Shown here: piece after piece, positions 16,663 to 26,041 of the stretch
How the letters are laid out: the number at the start of each line of letters is the position of its first letter
How positions within the stretch are numbered: the first letter of the stretch is position 1
NCBI GenBank assembly: GCA_902575065.1
Contig: CACGPU010000009.1
Location: forward strand, 1-51,111
Length of the DNA: 51,111 nt
Direction: 5' to 3'
DNA from: an uncultured Alphaproteobacteria bacterium
GTDB taxonomy: Bacteria > Pseudomonadota > Alphaproteobacteria > HIMB59
The notes under the pieces: generated by a model
The model's input: the letters and a program-made list of their open reading frames with translations, nothing else
The model's database searches: none
Told to the model about the DNA's origin: nothing
Program-made: the position numbers and the translations under genes

Positions 16663-19600
16663 ACTGTGAGTCTAATTGCTCTTGAAGAGTTGCAAATTTA
16701 ATAAGTTCTTCATCTGTATCAAAATTTTGTGTATTTAAAACATTAGCTTCTTGAGAAGTAACACCATCAATTTCTCCTGGAATAGTTGGTATATCAATAA
16801 GATTTGACTGATCGTCTGTGTTAGGTGTTTGATTGTCATTATTGTTTGAGTCATTTGGGTTGAGAGTGTCATTTAAAATTGATCCATCTTCTAAATCATT
16901 TTGTGTATCAAGTAAAATTTGTCCTTTTTCATCAACAGTAACTTCGGTTTTTAAAGCTGCACTTCGGTCTATGAAAGGCTCGAGGTCGCGTTTCAAGGCT
17001 TTGTCCTGGCTAACAGAGTTTCTATCCAGAGTAACATTAATTTCTCTTGTGCTATTATCATTATCGATTGCAATCACCTTGACATCGATTGAGTAAATAT
17101 TTTGAGGAAATTGAACGATCGTCTGACCTGTTGATGGATCAACACGTATCCAGCTTGGAAGAGAAGAACCGTCCTCCAAAGTCCCTGTATATTGTTTTAC
17201 ATTAACTCTATAATCATCTCCAATCGCAAATCCTAATAAAGTATTTTCATTTATTCCAGGTCTTCCACTTTGATCAATATTTAAATCTTCAACAGCAACA
17301 TCGATTACCTTCATACCGCCATTGAATGTGTATTCCTTGACTAGAGAGCCTAAATTCCCTCTCACCGCAAGGTCAGCTATTTGGTCATTAACTTTAGGTG
17401 TTTCAAATGTCACTGTTTTATCAGCAATAGCTGCTTCTAAAGTTTTTTGCTTAACAATCAGTGGTGGAGTTGGTGCTTCACCAGGCTTTCCAGGCTTTCC
17501 GATGATTATTGTAAATGTTTGTTGTGTAGATAGGTTACCTCCGTCTGTAGCCGTTACTGTAAAAGTATAAGTGCCTTCAGGTAGGCGGCCTCTGATTCTT
17601 CCTGCATCGTTAACTGTCAGACCTGATGGTAAACCACCGTAACTATAAGTTAGTTGCCCGTAGGTACTGGTGCTTGGATCTGGATCGTCGAAGAAAAGTT
17701 TTGACTGTATGACAATCCTATTATTTTCAGCACCTCTAAATGTAGGGGCTGTAGAAGAAGTAGGGGCATCATTGATACCAGTAACTGTGACAGCTAATTG
17801 TGCTGTATCAGTACTTGTTCCATTTGAGATTGTATAAGTAAAATAATCTATCGCTGTTGTATCAGGAGTCAGAATGTCTGCTCCATCCTGGTCGGCAACA
17901 TATGTATAGGTACCGTCTGAGTTGAGTGTTAATGTTCCGTAAGTTCCTTTTAAAGAGGATCCCACAGTACCGCTTGTACCAGTGCCCGCCTCCGTTCCAG
18001 TTCTTACAGCAGAAACTGTTGCATTTGCGCTCTCATCAGCATCACTTCCACTATCAGTATCGTTTGATAACAGACCTGAGCCTTTATTTCCTATACTCAG
18101 AGTATTTCCATCGGTAACACTTCCAGTATCGTTTGTGCCAGAGACTTCATTATTGACACCATTGACTGTAATAGTGATTGTTGCTGTATCTGTGGCTGTA
18201 CCATCGGACACCGTGTAAGTGAAAACATCAATCTCACTTGAGCCATCAGCAATATTATCGGAAGCATCTTGGTCAGCTGTGTAAGTATACGATCCATCCG
18301 CACCAATCGTTAAAGTTCCGTAGGTACCGATAATTGTTGTACCTGCCTGGCTTCCTGTTCCATCGTAAGTAGTACCAGAATTAACTGATCCTGAATTACC
18401 ATTTGAATGAGAAATATTTGTTACTGTAAGACTAGAACTAGTGTCCAAATCAGTATCATCGTCTAAAACATCATCCTCTGATGGCTTTTTAAAAACAGTG
18501 GCATCTTCGTTAACACTATCAGTATCATCTACTCCAACAGGGTCATCATTAACACCAGTTACAGTTATTACCAGATTAGCTGTCGCAGTCGCATTGTTAC
18601 CATCTGTAATAGTATAAACAAATGTGTCTGTTGCTGTTTGGTCCTTATCAAGATTGTCTGCTTTCGTTTGGTCAGCGGTGTAAGTATAAGATCCATCAGC
18701 GCCTAAAACTAGGGTACCGTATTCTCCAGTAACTGATGTTCCATTACTACTGTAAGTACTCCCAGAGGCTACATTGGAATTTGAACCATTATTTTTTTTA
18801 ATTTGAGTAACAGTGAATGTATCATCATCATCAGGATCACTATCATCATTCATGACGTCATCTTGAGAGCTTGTTTTAGTAACAGTTGCGTCTTCATTCA
18901 CGCTATCTGTATCGTTCACTGCAACGGGGTCATCGTTAACACCAGTCACTGTTATCACTAGATCTGCAGTGGCAGTGCCCCCTTGGCTATCAGTAATTGT
19001 ATAGACAAATGTATCTGTTGCATTATCATTTAAATCTAAATCATCTGCTTTCGTTTGGTCTGCAGTGTAAGTATAAGATCCGTCAGCACCGATTACTAGA
19101 GTGCCGTATTCTCCCGTAACTGATGTTCCATTACTACTAGTAGTTCCTGAACTCACATCAGAATTTGTACCATTGTTATGTTTAATTTGAGTAACAGTAA
19201 ATGAGTCATCATCATCAGGATCACTATCATCATTCATCACATCATCTCCTGTGCCGGATTTTGATACACTGGCATCTTCATTAACACTATCGGTGTCATT
19301 TACTGCATTGGGGTCATCATTTACACCAGTTACTGTTATTGTGATGTTTGCTTCTGCTGTTCCCCCATTGCCATCTGATACTTCATAAACAAAAATATCC
19401 GTGACCTGATCGCTCGCATCCAAGTCGTCTGCTAAAGATTGATCTGCCGTGTAAGTATAAGATCCGTCAGCACCGATGACTAATGTTCCATAAGTTCCAG
19501 TGACGCTAGTTCCATTACTATTGGTAGTTCCTGAGGATACGTTTGAGAAATTTCCACCATTCTTTTTTATTTTTGAAACTGATATTGTATCTCCATCAGG

Positions 19601-22600
19601 ATCACTATCATTTGTTAATACATCTCCTGTCGTACCTGTCGATCCGTCTGATGCAGAAACAGATGCATCTTCATTAACAGAATTTGTGTTATTCGTTGCA
19701 GATGGATCTCTATTTCCCGAACTTCCACCAGTAATAGTAATTTCAAGTTCTGCTGTAGTAGTAGCGTCGCCATCAGAAATTGTATAGACGAATGTGTCAG
19801 TAGTTGTAGCTCCATCATCAAGTCCAGAAATATCAGAATTTGCAGTGTAGGTATAAGAACCGTCTGCACCAATAACTAATGTTCCTTTGTCTCCAGCTAC
19901 ACTAGTTCCATTACTGTTATATGTACTGCTCGAACTTACAGCGGAGTTTGAACCGCCAGTCTTCTTTTTAATTTGTGTAACAGTAATAGTATCCCCATCA
20001 GGGTCACTGTCATCGTTCAACACATCGTTTTGAGATCCTGTTTTCGTGACGCTTTGTCCCTCATTTGTACTATCAGTGTCATCTACTGCAACAGGGGTAT
20101 CATTAGCACCGTTTACTGTAATTGTTAGCGTGGCAGTGTCCTCAGCATTGTTGCTATCTTTGATTGTATAGGTAAATTCATCTACTCCTGTCTCAGTAGA
20201 GTCTAAGGCATTTGCTGCAGTTTGATCTGCAGTGTAAGTATAAGATCCATCAGCACCGATTTTAAGAGTTCCAAAAGTTCCTGTTACAGTTGTAAAATTA
20301 CTATTGTAAGTACTGCTTGCGTTCACATCAGAATTTGTACTAGTGCTGTGTTTGATTTTTGTGACTGTAATTGTGTCGTCATCATCAGGATCACTATCAT
20401 CGTTTAGTACATCGTTCTGAGAGCCTGTTTTAGTTACTGTTTCATTTTCATTCACAGTGTCTGTATCGTCTACTGCATCAGGAGTGTCATTAATACCAGT
20501 AACTGTAATAGTAATATTTGCTTCTGCTGTTCCCCCATTGCCATCTGATACTTCATAAACAAAAATATCCGTGACCTGATCGCTCGCATCCAAGTCGTCT
20601 GCTAAAGATTGATCTGCCGTGTAAGTATAAGATCCGTCAGCACCGATGACTAATGTTCCATAAGTTCCAGTGACGCTAGTTCCATTACTATTGGTAGTTC
20701 CTGAGGATACGTTTGAGAAATTTCCACCATTCTTTTTTATTTTTGAAACTGAAAGAGTGTCTCCTTCCGGATCAGTATCATTTGTTAATACATCTCCTGT
20801 CGTACCTGTCGATCCGTCTGATGCAGAAACAGATGCATCTTCATTAACAGAATTTGTGTTATTCGTTGCGGAAGGACTCTCATTATCTTGACCTAAGAGA
20901 GTAATTGATAAAGTGCCCGTAGTTGTTGCAGTTCCATCACTTAAAGTATAGGTAAAACTATCAGTTAGTGTTTCACCATCATCAAAACCGGAAATGCTGT
21001 CGTTAGCAACATATTTATAAGAGCCATCTGATCCAATTGTAAGTGTGCCATACAAACCAGAAACTGATGTGCCAGCACTACTGCCAGTACCATTATATGT
21101 GCTGTTTGAACTGATGCTACTGTTAGTACCCGCGGTTGTCTCTTTAATGAGTGTTATCGAAAGAGTGTCGCTATCAGGGTCACTGTCTTTATGTGAACTT
21201 GAACTTGTGTCCATAAGATCTCCAGAATGTTCCTCATCTGCATCAAAACTTCCAGAAACATTAGCATTAGTGCCATTTGCAACTGTTAAAGTCTCACCCT
21301 CATCAATCACACCCACATCATTTTGTGCGGTTGGAGCGTTATTTATACCTGTAACAGTAATTACTAAATTTGCAGTGGCAGTGCCCCCTTGGGTATCAGT
21401 AATTGTATAGACAAATGTATCTGTGCCTTCAATTCCATCAGCCAATGAGTCTGCATTATTTGCGTTATAAGTATAAGAACCGTCTGCTCCAATTGTAAGA
21501 ACACCATATGTACCTGTAACAGATGTTCCGTTAGCATTAGTGGTACTTGAACTAACAGTGGAGTTTGAGGCAGCACCATATTTCTTAATATGGGTAACAG
21601 TAAATGTGTCGTCATCATCGGGATCACTATCATCATTCATGACATCGTCTTGAGATTCAGATTTTGATACACTCTGATCTGCAGTAACACTATCGGTGTC
21701 ATTCACTGCAACAGGGTCGTCATTAACACCAGTTACTGTGATAACTAAATCTGCAGTGTCAGTTGCACCATGATCATCTGTAATGGTGTAAACAAAAGTA
21801 TCTGGTGCTGTGTCATTAGCATCTAAATCATCTGCAGCGTCTTGATCAGCGGTATAAGTGTAGGAACCATCTGCACCGATGACTAATGTTCCATATGTTC
21901 CGGTTACTGAAGTGCCATTGCTATTATTAGTCCCTGAACTAACAGCCGAGTCTGTTCCACCATATTTTTTAATGTGTGTTACGCTGAATGAATCGCTTTC
22001 GGAATCGCTATCGTCATTTAAGACGTCATCTTGAGAAGCTGTTTTAGTTACAGCAGCGTCTTCATTTACAGAATCAGTGTCATTAACTGCAGTTACAGAA
22101 TTACTGTTAGCAGTAAAAACCCTGATAGTATCACCGTGTTTTCCAGAGTTATTAAAGCCAACGTATAATGTGTTGGAGTCTGTGTCGACTCCAAACCAGT
22201 CATTTTTATATTTTTGGCCACTACTTAGAACGGGTTTTGAATTTATTGTAATATCAGTTCCCCAATTTGTTTTCAGTCTTTCAGTACTAAAAGCATTTCT
22301 GTTGCTGTTACCATGTTGGCTAATTGTATGGTACGTGGCGTTATCTTTATCTACTGCTGCATACTCGATAATATTCTCCATGTTGAACCAAATACCTTTA
22401 ATTTCACCGTCAAATGTAATTGATCTCACAGCATTTCTTCCAGAATTTTCAGTAGCCATAACTAAATAAACATTTAATGGGGCAGCTTGAGTTGCAGTTA
22501 CAGAGGTTGTGTTTGATGAGATATCAGGTCCATTAGTGTCTACACCGCTATTACTTTCCTCAAAATAACCTGTAATATTTTGTTTATAAAATGCGAAAGT

Positions 22601-23437
22601 ACCAGTTGTTAGATTTTCTCTCTCCAAAGCGATGACATATGGTTTATGTCCATCTGTGTGATCGTTTGCGTTAGAAGCTGTGTTCTCAGCATTTTGACCT
22701 GCTCTTAAATTAGTTCCAGTCTCAACAACGAAACCACTACTTGACGAGACACCTGCTAAAGATACAAGATTAGAGTCATAATGGTTTACTTCTAAACTTT
22801 TGGCCTCAATAATTCCTTTTTCTATTTCTAATAACCAATCACCGTCTTTACCAGTGATATCATCAGAAGCTGCGATATCTGCTTGAGTGATATTTCCAAT
22901 TTGTTGTATAAGCAGCTTTCCTTGATCGCCTTGTGCCAGGTTACAACCATAGAACAACAAGTCACCGTCTTGAGTTAAGGAAGAGCCAATAGACTGAAGT
23001 GTTGTGCTAAAAGAATTAATCGTTTCGGAATTTAATATTGAATTTCCGAGTAATACCTGACCAGTGCTTGCGTGTCCTATTATATGTACTGCATCGATGT
23101 CACTTTGATCTTGCAAAATACTCTGCATTTTTGCAAAGCCGTTTTCATTGGACTCAATTAAATAGATAGATTTTGTTTCATCGATGGAGTTAATAATAGT
23201 TTGATATTCATCGACACCCTTATCTATAAAAACAATTTCTTTTCTTGAGTCATTATTGTGAGAAATCGCTTTTAAATTTGTTGAAAGGTCAATTTCGTTA
23301 AGAGAGTTGTTTTGAATTTGGTCTTCGACAGCTTCAATAGCTTCACTGGCAGCATAAATAGCAGCACCATCAAACATAATCCTCGGTTCCAGCATTTGAA
23401 TGCTAAAATGTGGATAAGTTTTCTGTCTATCGGCCAC
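16613..23437 (-). CDS. Giant repeat surface protein: DUF4347 + VCBS/cadherin-like repeats
   Basis: 2274 residues, start GTG with AGGAG 9 bases upstream. Order: LEPRIMFDGA (16-25), seen near the N-terminus of many large exported repeat proteins; a DUF4347-like domain (about 65-210) with HIIGHAS (His118, His122) and YGCNLA (Cys165); an unassigned region (about 215-445); 11 repeats of roughly 120-130 residues (about 448-1890) built on NDTDSVNED, NDDSDPDDDD, YGTLVIGADGSYTYTADQ and DTFVYTITD; an Ig-like CADG/He_PIG module; an LPSWI-type module; an Asn/Asp-rich linker and an acidic C-terminus. No RTX nonapeptides were seen. The Asp-rich turns suggest calcium binding. Probably an adhesin or surface fibre exported by the adjacent genes. 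Confidence 0.9.
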   Translation of the reverse strand: MADRQKTYPHFSIQMLEPRIMFDGAAIYAASEAIEAVEDQIQNNSLNEIDLSTNLKAISHNNDSRKEIVFIDKGVDEYQTIINSIDETKSIYLIESNENGFAKMQSILQDQSDIDAVHIIGHASTGQVLLGNSILNSETINSFSTTLQSIGSSLTQDGDLLFYGCNLAQGDQGKLLIQQIGNITQADIAASDDITGKDGDWLLEIEKGIIEAKSLEVNHYDSNLVSLAGVSSSSGFVVETGTNLRAGQNAENTASNANDHTDGHKPYVIALERENLTTGTFAFYKQNITGYFEESNSGVDTNGPDISSNTTSVTATQAAPLNVYLVMATENSGRNAVRSITFDGEIKGIWFNMENIIEYAAVDKDNATYHTISQHGNSNRNAFSTERLKTNWGTDITINSKPVLSSGQKYKNDWFGVDTDSNTLYVGFNNSGKHGDTIRVFTANSNSVTAVNDTDSVNEDAAVTKTASQDDVLNDDSDSESDSFSVTHIKKYGGTDSAVSSGTNNSNGTSVTGTYGTLVIGADGSYTYTADQDAADDLDANDTAPDTFVYTITDDHGATDTADLVITVTGVNDDPVAVNDTDSVTADQSVSKSESQDDVMNDDSDPDDDDTFTVTHIKKYGAASNSTVSSSTTNANGTSVTGTYGVLTIGADGSYTYNANNADSLADGIEGTDTFVYTITDTQGGTATANLVITVTGINNAPTAQNDVGVIDEGETLTVANGTNANVSGSFDADEEHSGDLMDTSSSSHKDSDPDSDTLSITLIKETTAGTNSSISSNSTYNGTGSSAGTSVSGLYGTLTIGSDGSYKYVANDSISGFDDGETLTDSFTYTLSDGTATTTGTLSITLLGQDNESPSATNNTNSVNEDASVSASDGSTGTTGDVLTNDTDPEGDTLSVSKIKKNGGNFSNVSSGTTNSNGTSVTGTYGTLVIGADGSYTYTADQSLADDLDASDQVTDIFVYEVSDGNGGTAEANITITVTGINDTPDAVDDTDTVNENETVTKTGSQNDVLNDDSDPDDDDTITVTKIKHSTSTNSDVNASSTYNSNFTTVTGTFGTLKIGADGSYTYTADQTAANALDSTETGVDEFTYTIKDSNNAEDTATLTITVNGANDTPVAVDDTDSTNEGQSVTKTGSQNDVLNDDSDPDGDTITVTQIKKKTGGSNSAVSSSSTYNSNGTSVAGDKGTLVIGADGSYTYTANSDISGLDDGATTTDTFVYTISDGDATTTAELEITITGGSSGNRDPSATNNTNSVNEDASVSASDGSTGTTGDVLTNDSDPDGDTISVSKIKKNGGNFSNVSSGTTNSNGTSVTGTYGTLVIGADGSYTYTADQSLADDLDASDQVTDIFVYEVSDGNGGTAEANITITVTGVNDDPNAVNDTDSVNEDASVSKSGTGDDVMNDDSDPDDDDSFTVTQIKHNNGTNSDVSSGTTSSNGTSVTGEYGTLVIGADGSYTYTADQTKADDLDLNDNATDTFVYTITDSQGGTATADLVITVTGVNDDPVAVNDTDSVNEDATVTKTSSQDDVMNDDSDPDDDDTFTVTQIKKNNGSNSNVASGSTYSSNGTSVTGEYGTLVLGADGSYTYTADQTKADNLDKDQTATDTFVYTITDGNNATATANLVITVTGVNDDPVGVDDTDSVNEDATVFKKPSEDDVLDDDTDLDTSSSLTVTNISHSNGNSGSVNSGTTYDGTGSQAGTTIIGTYGTLTIGADGSYTYTADQDASDNIADGSSEIDVFTYTVSDGTATDTATITITVNGVNNEVSGTNDTGSVTDGNTLSIGNKGSGLLSNDTDSGSDADESANATVSAVRTGTEAGTGTSGTVGSSLKGTYGTLTLNSDGTYTYVADQDGADILTPDTTAIDYFTYTISNGTSTDTAQLAVTVTGINDAPTSSTAPTFRGAENNRIVIQSKLFFDDPDPSTSTYGQLTYSYGGLPSGLTVNDAGRIRGRLPEGTYTFTVTATDGGNLSTQQTFTIIIGKPGKPGEAPTPPLIVKQKTLEAAIADKTVTFETPKVNDQIADLAVRGNLGSLVKEYTFNGGMKVIDVAVEDLNIDQSGRPGINENTLLGFAIGDDYRVNVKQYTGTLEDGSSLPSWIRVDPSTGQTIVQFPQNIYSIDVKVIAIDNDNSTREINVTLDRNSVSQDKALKRDLEPFIDRSAALKTEVTVDEKGQILLDTQNDLEDGSILNDTLNPNDSNNNDNQTPNTDDQSNLIDIPTIPGEIDGVTSQEANVLNTQNFDTDEELIKFATLQEQLDSQYEGHENYGDKLVKVSG
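19347..19699 (-). repeat. Copy A of a 353-bp near-identical duplication (repeat 7)
   Basis: This segment matches 20517-20869 at an offset of exactly 1170 bp. Bases 19347-19582 (236 bp) and 19606-19699 (94 bp) are identical between copies. The 23 bases between them hold 7 differences. The protein of repeats 4 and 7 is therefore nearly the same. Confidence 0.95.
20517..20869 (-). repeat. Copy B of the 353-bp near-identical duplication (repeat 4)
   Basis: Partner of 19347-19699. The offset of 1170 bp is 390 codons, three repeat units. Identity ends in a changed codon region at both borders, pointing to a recent intragenic duplication or gene conversion. Confidence 0.95.
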
Positions 23438-23586
23438 TTATTTACTCTCCTCTTATCTCTCCAGCACAGAAATATACAATAAATTCAATGGATTTTCATT
23501 TAATTTGTAAAAATATATAAGAATTTCTTGGTTGTTTTTTATCCACAATTATGAGATTTTATGCTGTTATTTTTGACGGGGAAAGA
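23438..23586. promoter_or_regulatory. Divergent control region of the export locus
   Basis: About 150 bp between the giant-protein gene (minus) and the TolC-like gene (plus) must hold promoters for both. It is AT-rich with several TATA-like stretches, but no convincing -35/-10 pair or operator palindrome could be singled out. GGGGAAAG at 23579-23586 probably serves as the ribosome-binding site of the TolC-like gene. Confidence 0.5.
23447..23451 (-). promoter_or_regulatory. Shine-Dalgarno site of the giant surface-protein gene
   Basis: AGGAG within AAGAGGAGAG on the minus strand, 9 bases before the GTG at 23437. It decides the GTG start, which also places the LEPRIMFDGA motif at the usual position. 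Confidence 0.8.
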
Positions 23587-25998
23587 ATGGCTAATTATAA
23601 GGTTTTTGTTGTATTTATTGCTACAATTTTCATTTGGGGGTGTTCAAAGACACCTATGCCAATTGTTAAAGAAGAAGTCCAGCTTTCATCACAAGAGGAT
23701 TTAGAGTACCTCAAACAAACATCTGAAGGTGCTCCTTTAGAGATTGATCTTTACCAGGCTATTGCTATCGCAATCAAAAATAACCGTGATTTACGACTGA
23801 ATCTAATGGACTCCGCATTAAGTCAGGGTCAAATAGATGTGGTCAAGTTTGATATGTTGCCGAAACTATCAGTCAACGCAGGTTATAAAGTTTTAGAAAA
23901 ACATCCCGCTTCAACGAGTGTTAATATGTCTGCTGAAAAAGACAGCGATGGAAATGATATTACTGGAACAGATAATACAGCTGCAGAAGCTATTGCAGAT
24001 AGCCCTACATACACTCTCTCTCAACAAACACCCTCAAATTCATATGACATAGGTTTCACCTGGAATGCATTAGACTTTGGTTTGTCTTATGTCAGAGCAG
24101 GTCAGCAAGCTAACAAATATTTAATTTCAAAAGAGTTAGAACGAAAGGCTATTCATAATTTAACAAAGGAAGTTATTTATGCCTATTGGAAGACACTTTC
24201 TGCTGACGAGCTATTAAGTCAAATAAATCCTTTAATGGATAGGGTTAATGCAGCTTTAGATGATTATGAATACATTGAAGAGCTTTTAATTAGTTCGCCT
24301 ATGGATGCTTTATTGTACCAAAAAGAATTACTGGATGTTTTACAAATTTTAAATACACAGCGTCGAGCTTTAATGGACTCACGCGCACAGTTATCTAAAT
24401 TAATGGGACTATTACCAAATCAAGAATATACTTTAATCAAAACAGAACAGCCTCTAACGGAATTAAATATGTCTCTAGAAGAACAAGAAGAGGCAGCATT
24501 ATTTTCAAGACCAGAACTTTTAGAGGTTAGATACCAAGAAAAAGTTACAGCTCAAGAGGCAAAAGCTTCCATGCTCTCATTGTTTCCATCACTTCAATTT
24601 AATGCCACATGGACTTATGACTCTAATAAGTATTTGTTAAACAAAGATAATGTGGAGTACGGTGCTGTTTTTGGCGCCAATTTATTGAATATTTTTCAAG
24701 CAAGTAACATCAATGACATTAATCAAATTAATGAAAAACTCATCGAAGAGCAAAGATTAGCTGTTTCAATGGCTGTTTTATCTCAAGTCCATATTGCTAA
24801 TATCAACTATGCACAAAGTTTAAGAGAGTATAGTAACGCTAAACACTACCTTAGTGTTGCTAAGAGAATTAATGATTTAATTTCAAATGCTCAAAAAATA
24901 TCTCGTTTTGGAGAATTAGAAATGATCAGAGAAGAAGCAAGCCTACTTGTTTCGCAATTGAGAAATGACATTGCATATGCTGAATTACAATATAGCCTGG
25001 GAACGCTGTATTCATCTGTGGGAATGAACTTTACTCCAGAAAATTTATCTCAAATCAGCGATAATGAATTAGCATTGGCTCTTAAAGAAAATTTAAATCG
25101 TTGGACAAAAAAATATAATTCGTTTGTAACTATACCATTGAATGAGCAAAACCCTGTCCTTGTTCAATCAGCAAAAATAGTCGAAGAGAATGTGAATTTA
25201 TCAAATTATGATTTCGTGGATTTTATATTTCAATTTGATGAGAAAACATTTTACTTAGAGGGTAGTGGCAAAACTAGATACAGTGTAAAGATGGCTAATG
25301 GGGATGCCTTACCATCATGGCTCGTATTCCTTCCTTCACAATATACTTTTGTTGCTAGTCCGCCATTTGCTATGGGATCATTAGATTTAATAGTTGAAGC
25401 GAGTAACGATATCACAAATATTTCTGATACATTTACACTTAGTTGGAATACGAATAATTTACGCCCTAAAAACACTCCTGAGGAAAAAATTAATGAAGAC
25501 CTATTAGATGAACTAAACGAGATACTTGAAGCAAAACTTAAAAGTATCATTATCTTTGATGAGGAAGTAAATGAGGAACAGCTTGACTCTTTAATAGCAG
25601 CACTCAATTTTAAAGAGCAACAAAATGTAGAGGAAACATCTGACATAATCTTTGACTCAAGTTTCAAAATAAAATCTAAGCCCAAGCCCAGTAAAAATGT
25701 TTTAATTGCTGCTCTCAATGATAGTCTCGGGAGTCAAATAGAGTCAATGACTTCTTATGATCCCAATCAATCAGCGTTTATTCAAATTGGTGCTTTTAAG
25801 AAAGAAAAAGTCTCAAAAATTGTTGCTGATGATGTAGCAAAAAAAATAGGTACACGTGTGGAGGTTAGGCCAACATTAGTTTCAGATCCAGTAATGTACA
25901 GGATTTTAGTAGGACCAGAACATAAAGATCAAATTGTAAATGTAATTGCCGATATAATGGAACTAGGAATATCAGATTATTTTTTGACCCAGGGATAA
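23587..25998 (+). CDS. TolC-like outer membrane lipoprotein with Ig-like and SPOR domains
   Basis: 803 residues from ATG 23587, chosen over 23551 because of the GGGGAAAG site and a compact lipoprotein signal ending IWGC. The outer-membrane efflux (TolC) fold spans about residues 45-490, with long coiled coils and paired repeats. A beta-rich Ig/CADG-like module (about 546-619, containing GDALPSWLVFLP) follows, then an acidic linker and a SPOR domain (about 728-801; FIQIGAFKKEK and MYRILVGPEHKDQ). SPOR domains bind bare peptidoglycan glycan strands. The gene is divergent from the adaptors and giant protein and is the probable outer-membrane channel of that system. The Ig and SPOR additions are unusual for TolC proteins. 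Confidence 0.88.
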   Translation: MANYKVFVVFIATIFIWGCSKTPMPIVKEEVQLSSQEDLEYLKQTSEGAPLEIDLYQAIAIAIKNNRDLRLNLMDSALSQGQIDVVKFDMLPKLSVNAGYKVLEKHPASTSVNMSAEKDSDGNDITGTDNTAAEAIADSPTYTLSQQTPSNSYDIGFTWNALDFGLSYVRAGQQANKYLISKELERKAIHNLTKEVIYAYWKTLSADELLSQINPLMDRVNAALDDYEYIEELLISSPMDALLYQKELLDVLQILNTQRRALMDSRAQLSKLMGLLPNQEYTLIKTEQPLTELNMSLEEQEEAALFSRPELLEVRYQEKVTAQEAKASMLSLFPSLQFNATWTYDSNKYLLNKDNVEYGAVFGANLLNIFQASNINDINQINEKLIEEQRLAVSMAVLSQVHIANINYAQSLREYSNAKHYLSVAKRINDLISNAQKISRFGELEMIREEASLLVSQLRNDIAYAELQYSLGTLYSSVGMNFTPENLSQISDNELALALKENLNRWTKKYNSFVTIPLNEQNPVLVQSAKIVEENVNLSNYDFVDFIFQFDEKTFYLEGSGKTRYSVKMANGDALPSWLVFLPSQYTFVASPPFAMGSLDLIVEASNDITNISDTFTLSWNTNNLRPKNTPEEKINEDLLDELNEILEAKLKSIIIFDEEVNEEQLDSLIAALNFKEQQNVEETSDIIFDSSFKIKSKPKPSKNVLIAALNDSLGSQIESMTSYDPNQSAFIQIGAFKKEKVSKIVADDVAKKIGTRVEVRPTLVSDPVMYRILVGPEHKDQIVNVIADIMELGISDYFLTQG

Positions 25999-26041
25999 AC
26001 TGGCAAAATGAATGAGTCTAAAGCTAAGGAAATTTTTTGAC

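Larger units (their letters stand above)
17760..22095 (-). repeat. Eleven tandem VCBS/cadherin-like repeats in the giant gene
   Basis: Eleven in-frame units of roughly 360-390 bp encode the VxxDDVxNDDSDPDxD...TYGTLVIGADGSYTYTADQ...TFVYTITD...VTGVND pattern. Units 1, 2, 8 and 9 are most alike in protein. Units 3 and 11 are the most divergent, with insertions. Units 4 and 7 are almost identical in DNA. Confidence 0.9.

Noticed and set aside
16613-16900. An RTX/type I secretion signal at the C-terminus of the giant protein
   Set aside because: No GGxGxDxUx nonapeptides were found. The end is an Asn/Asp/Gln-rich linker and an acidic helix, so a classical RTX signal is not supported.
17760-22095. 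Regular repeats that could suggest a CRISPR array or tandem satellite
   Set aside because: The period is about 360-390 bp, in frame, and encodes conserved protein repeats. There is no short direct repeat with unique spacers and no cas gene.
16833-22469. Many open frames on the plus strand and in other frames across the giant gene
   Set aside because: They are antisense or frame-shifted shadows produced by the repetitive, Asp/Ser/Thr-rich coding sequence. They lack ribosome-binding sites and recognisable proteins, and they repeat with the repeat units.
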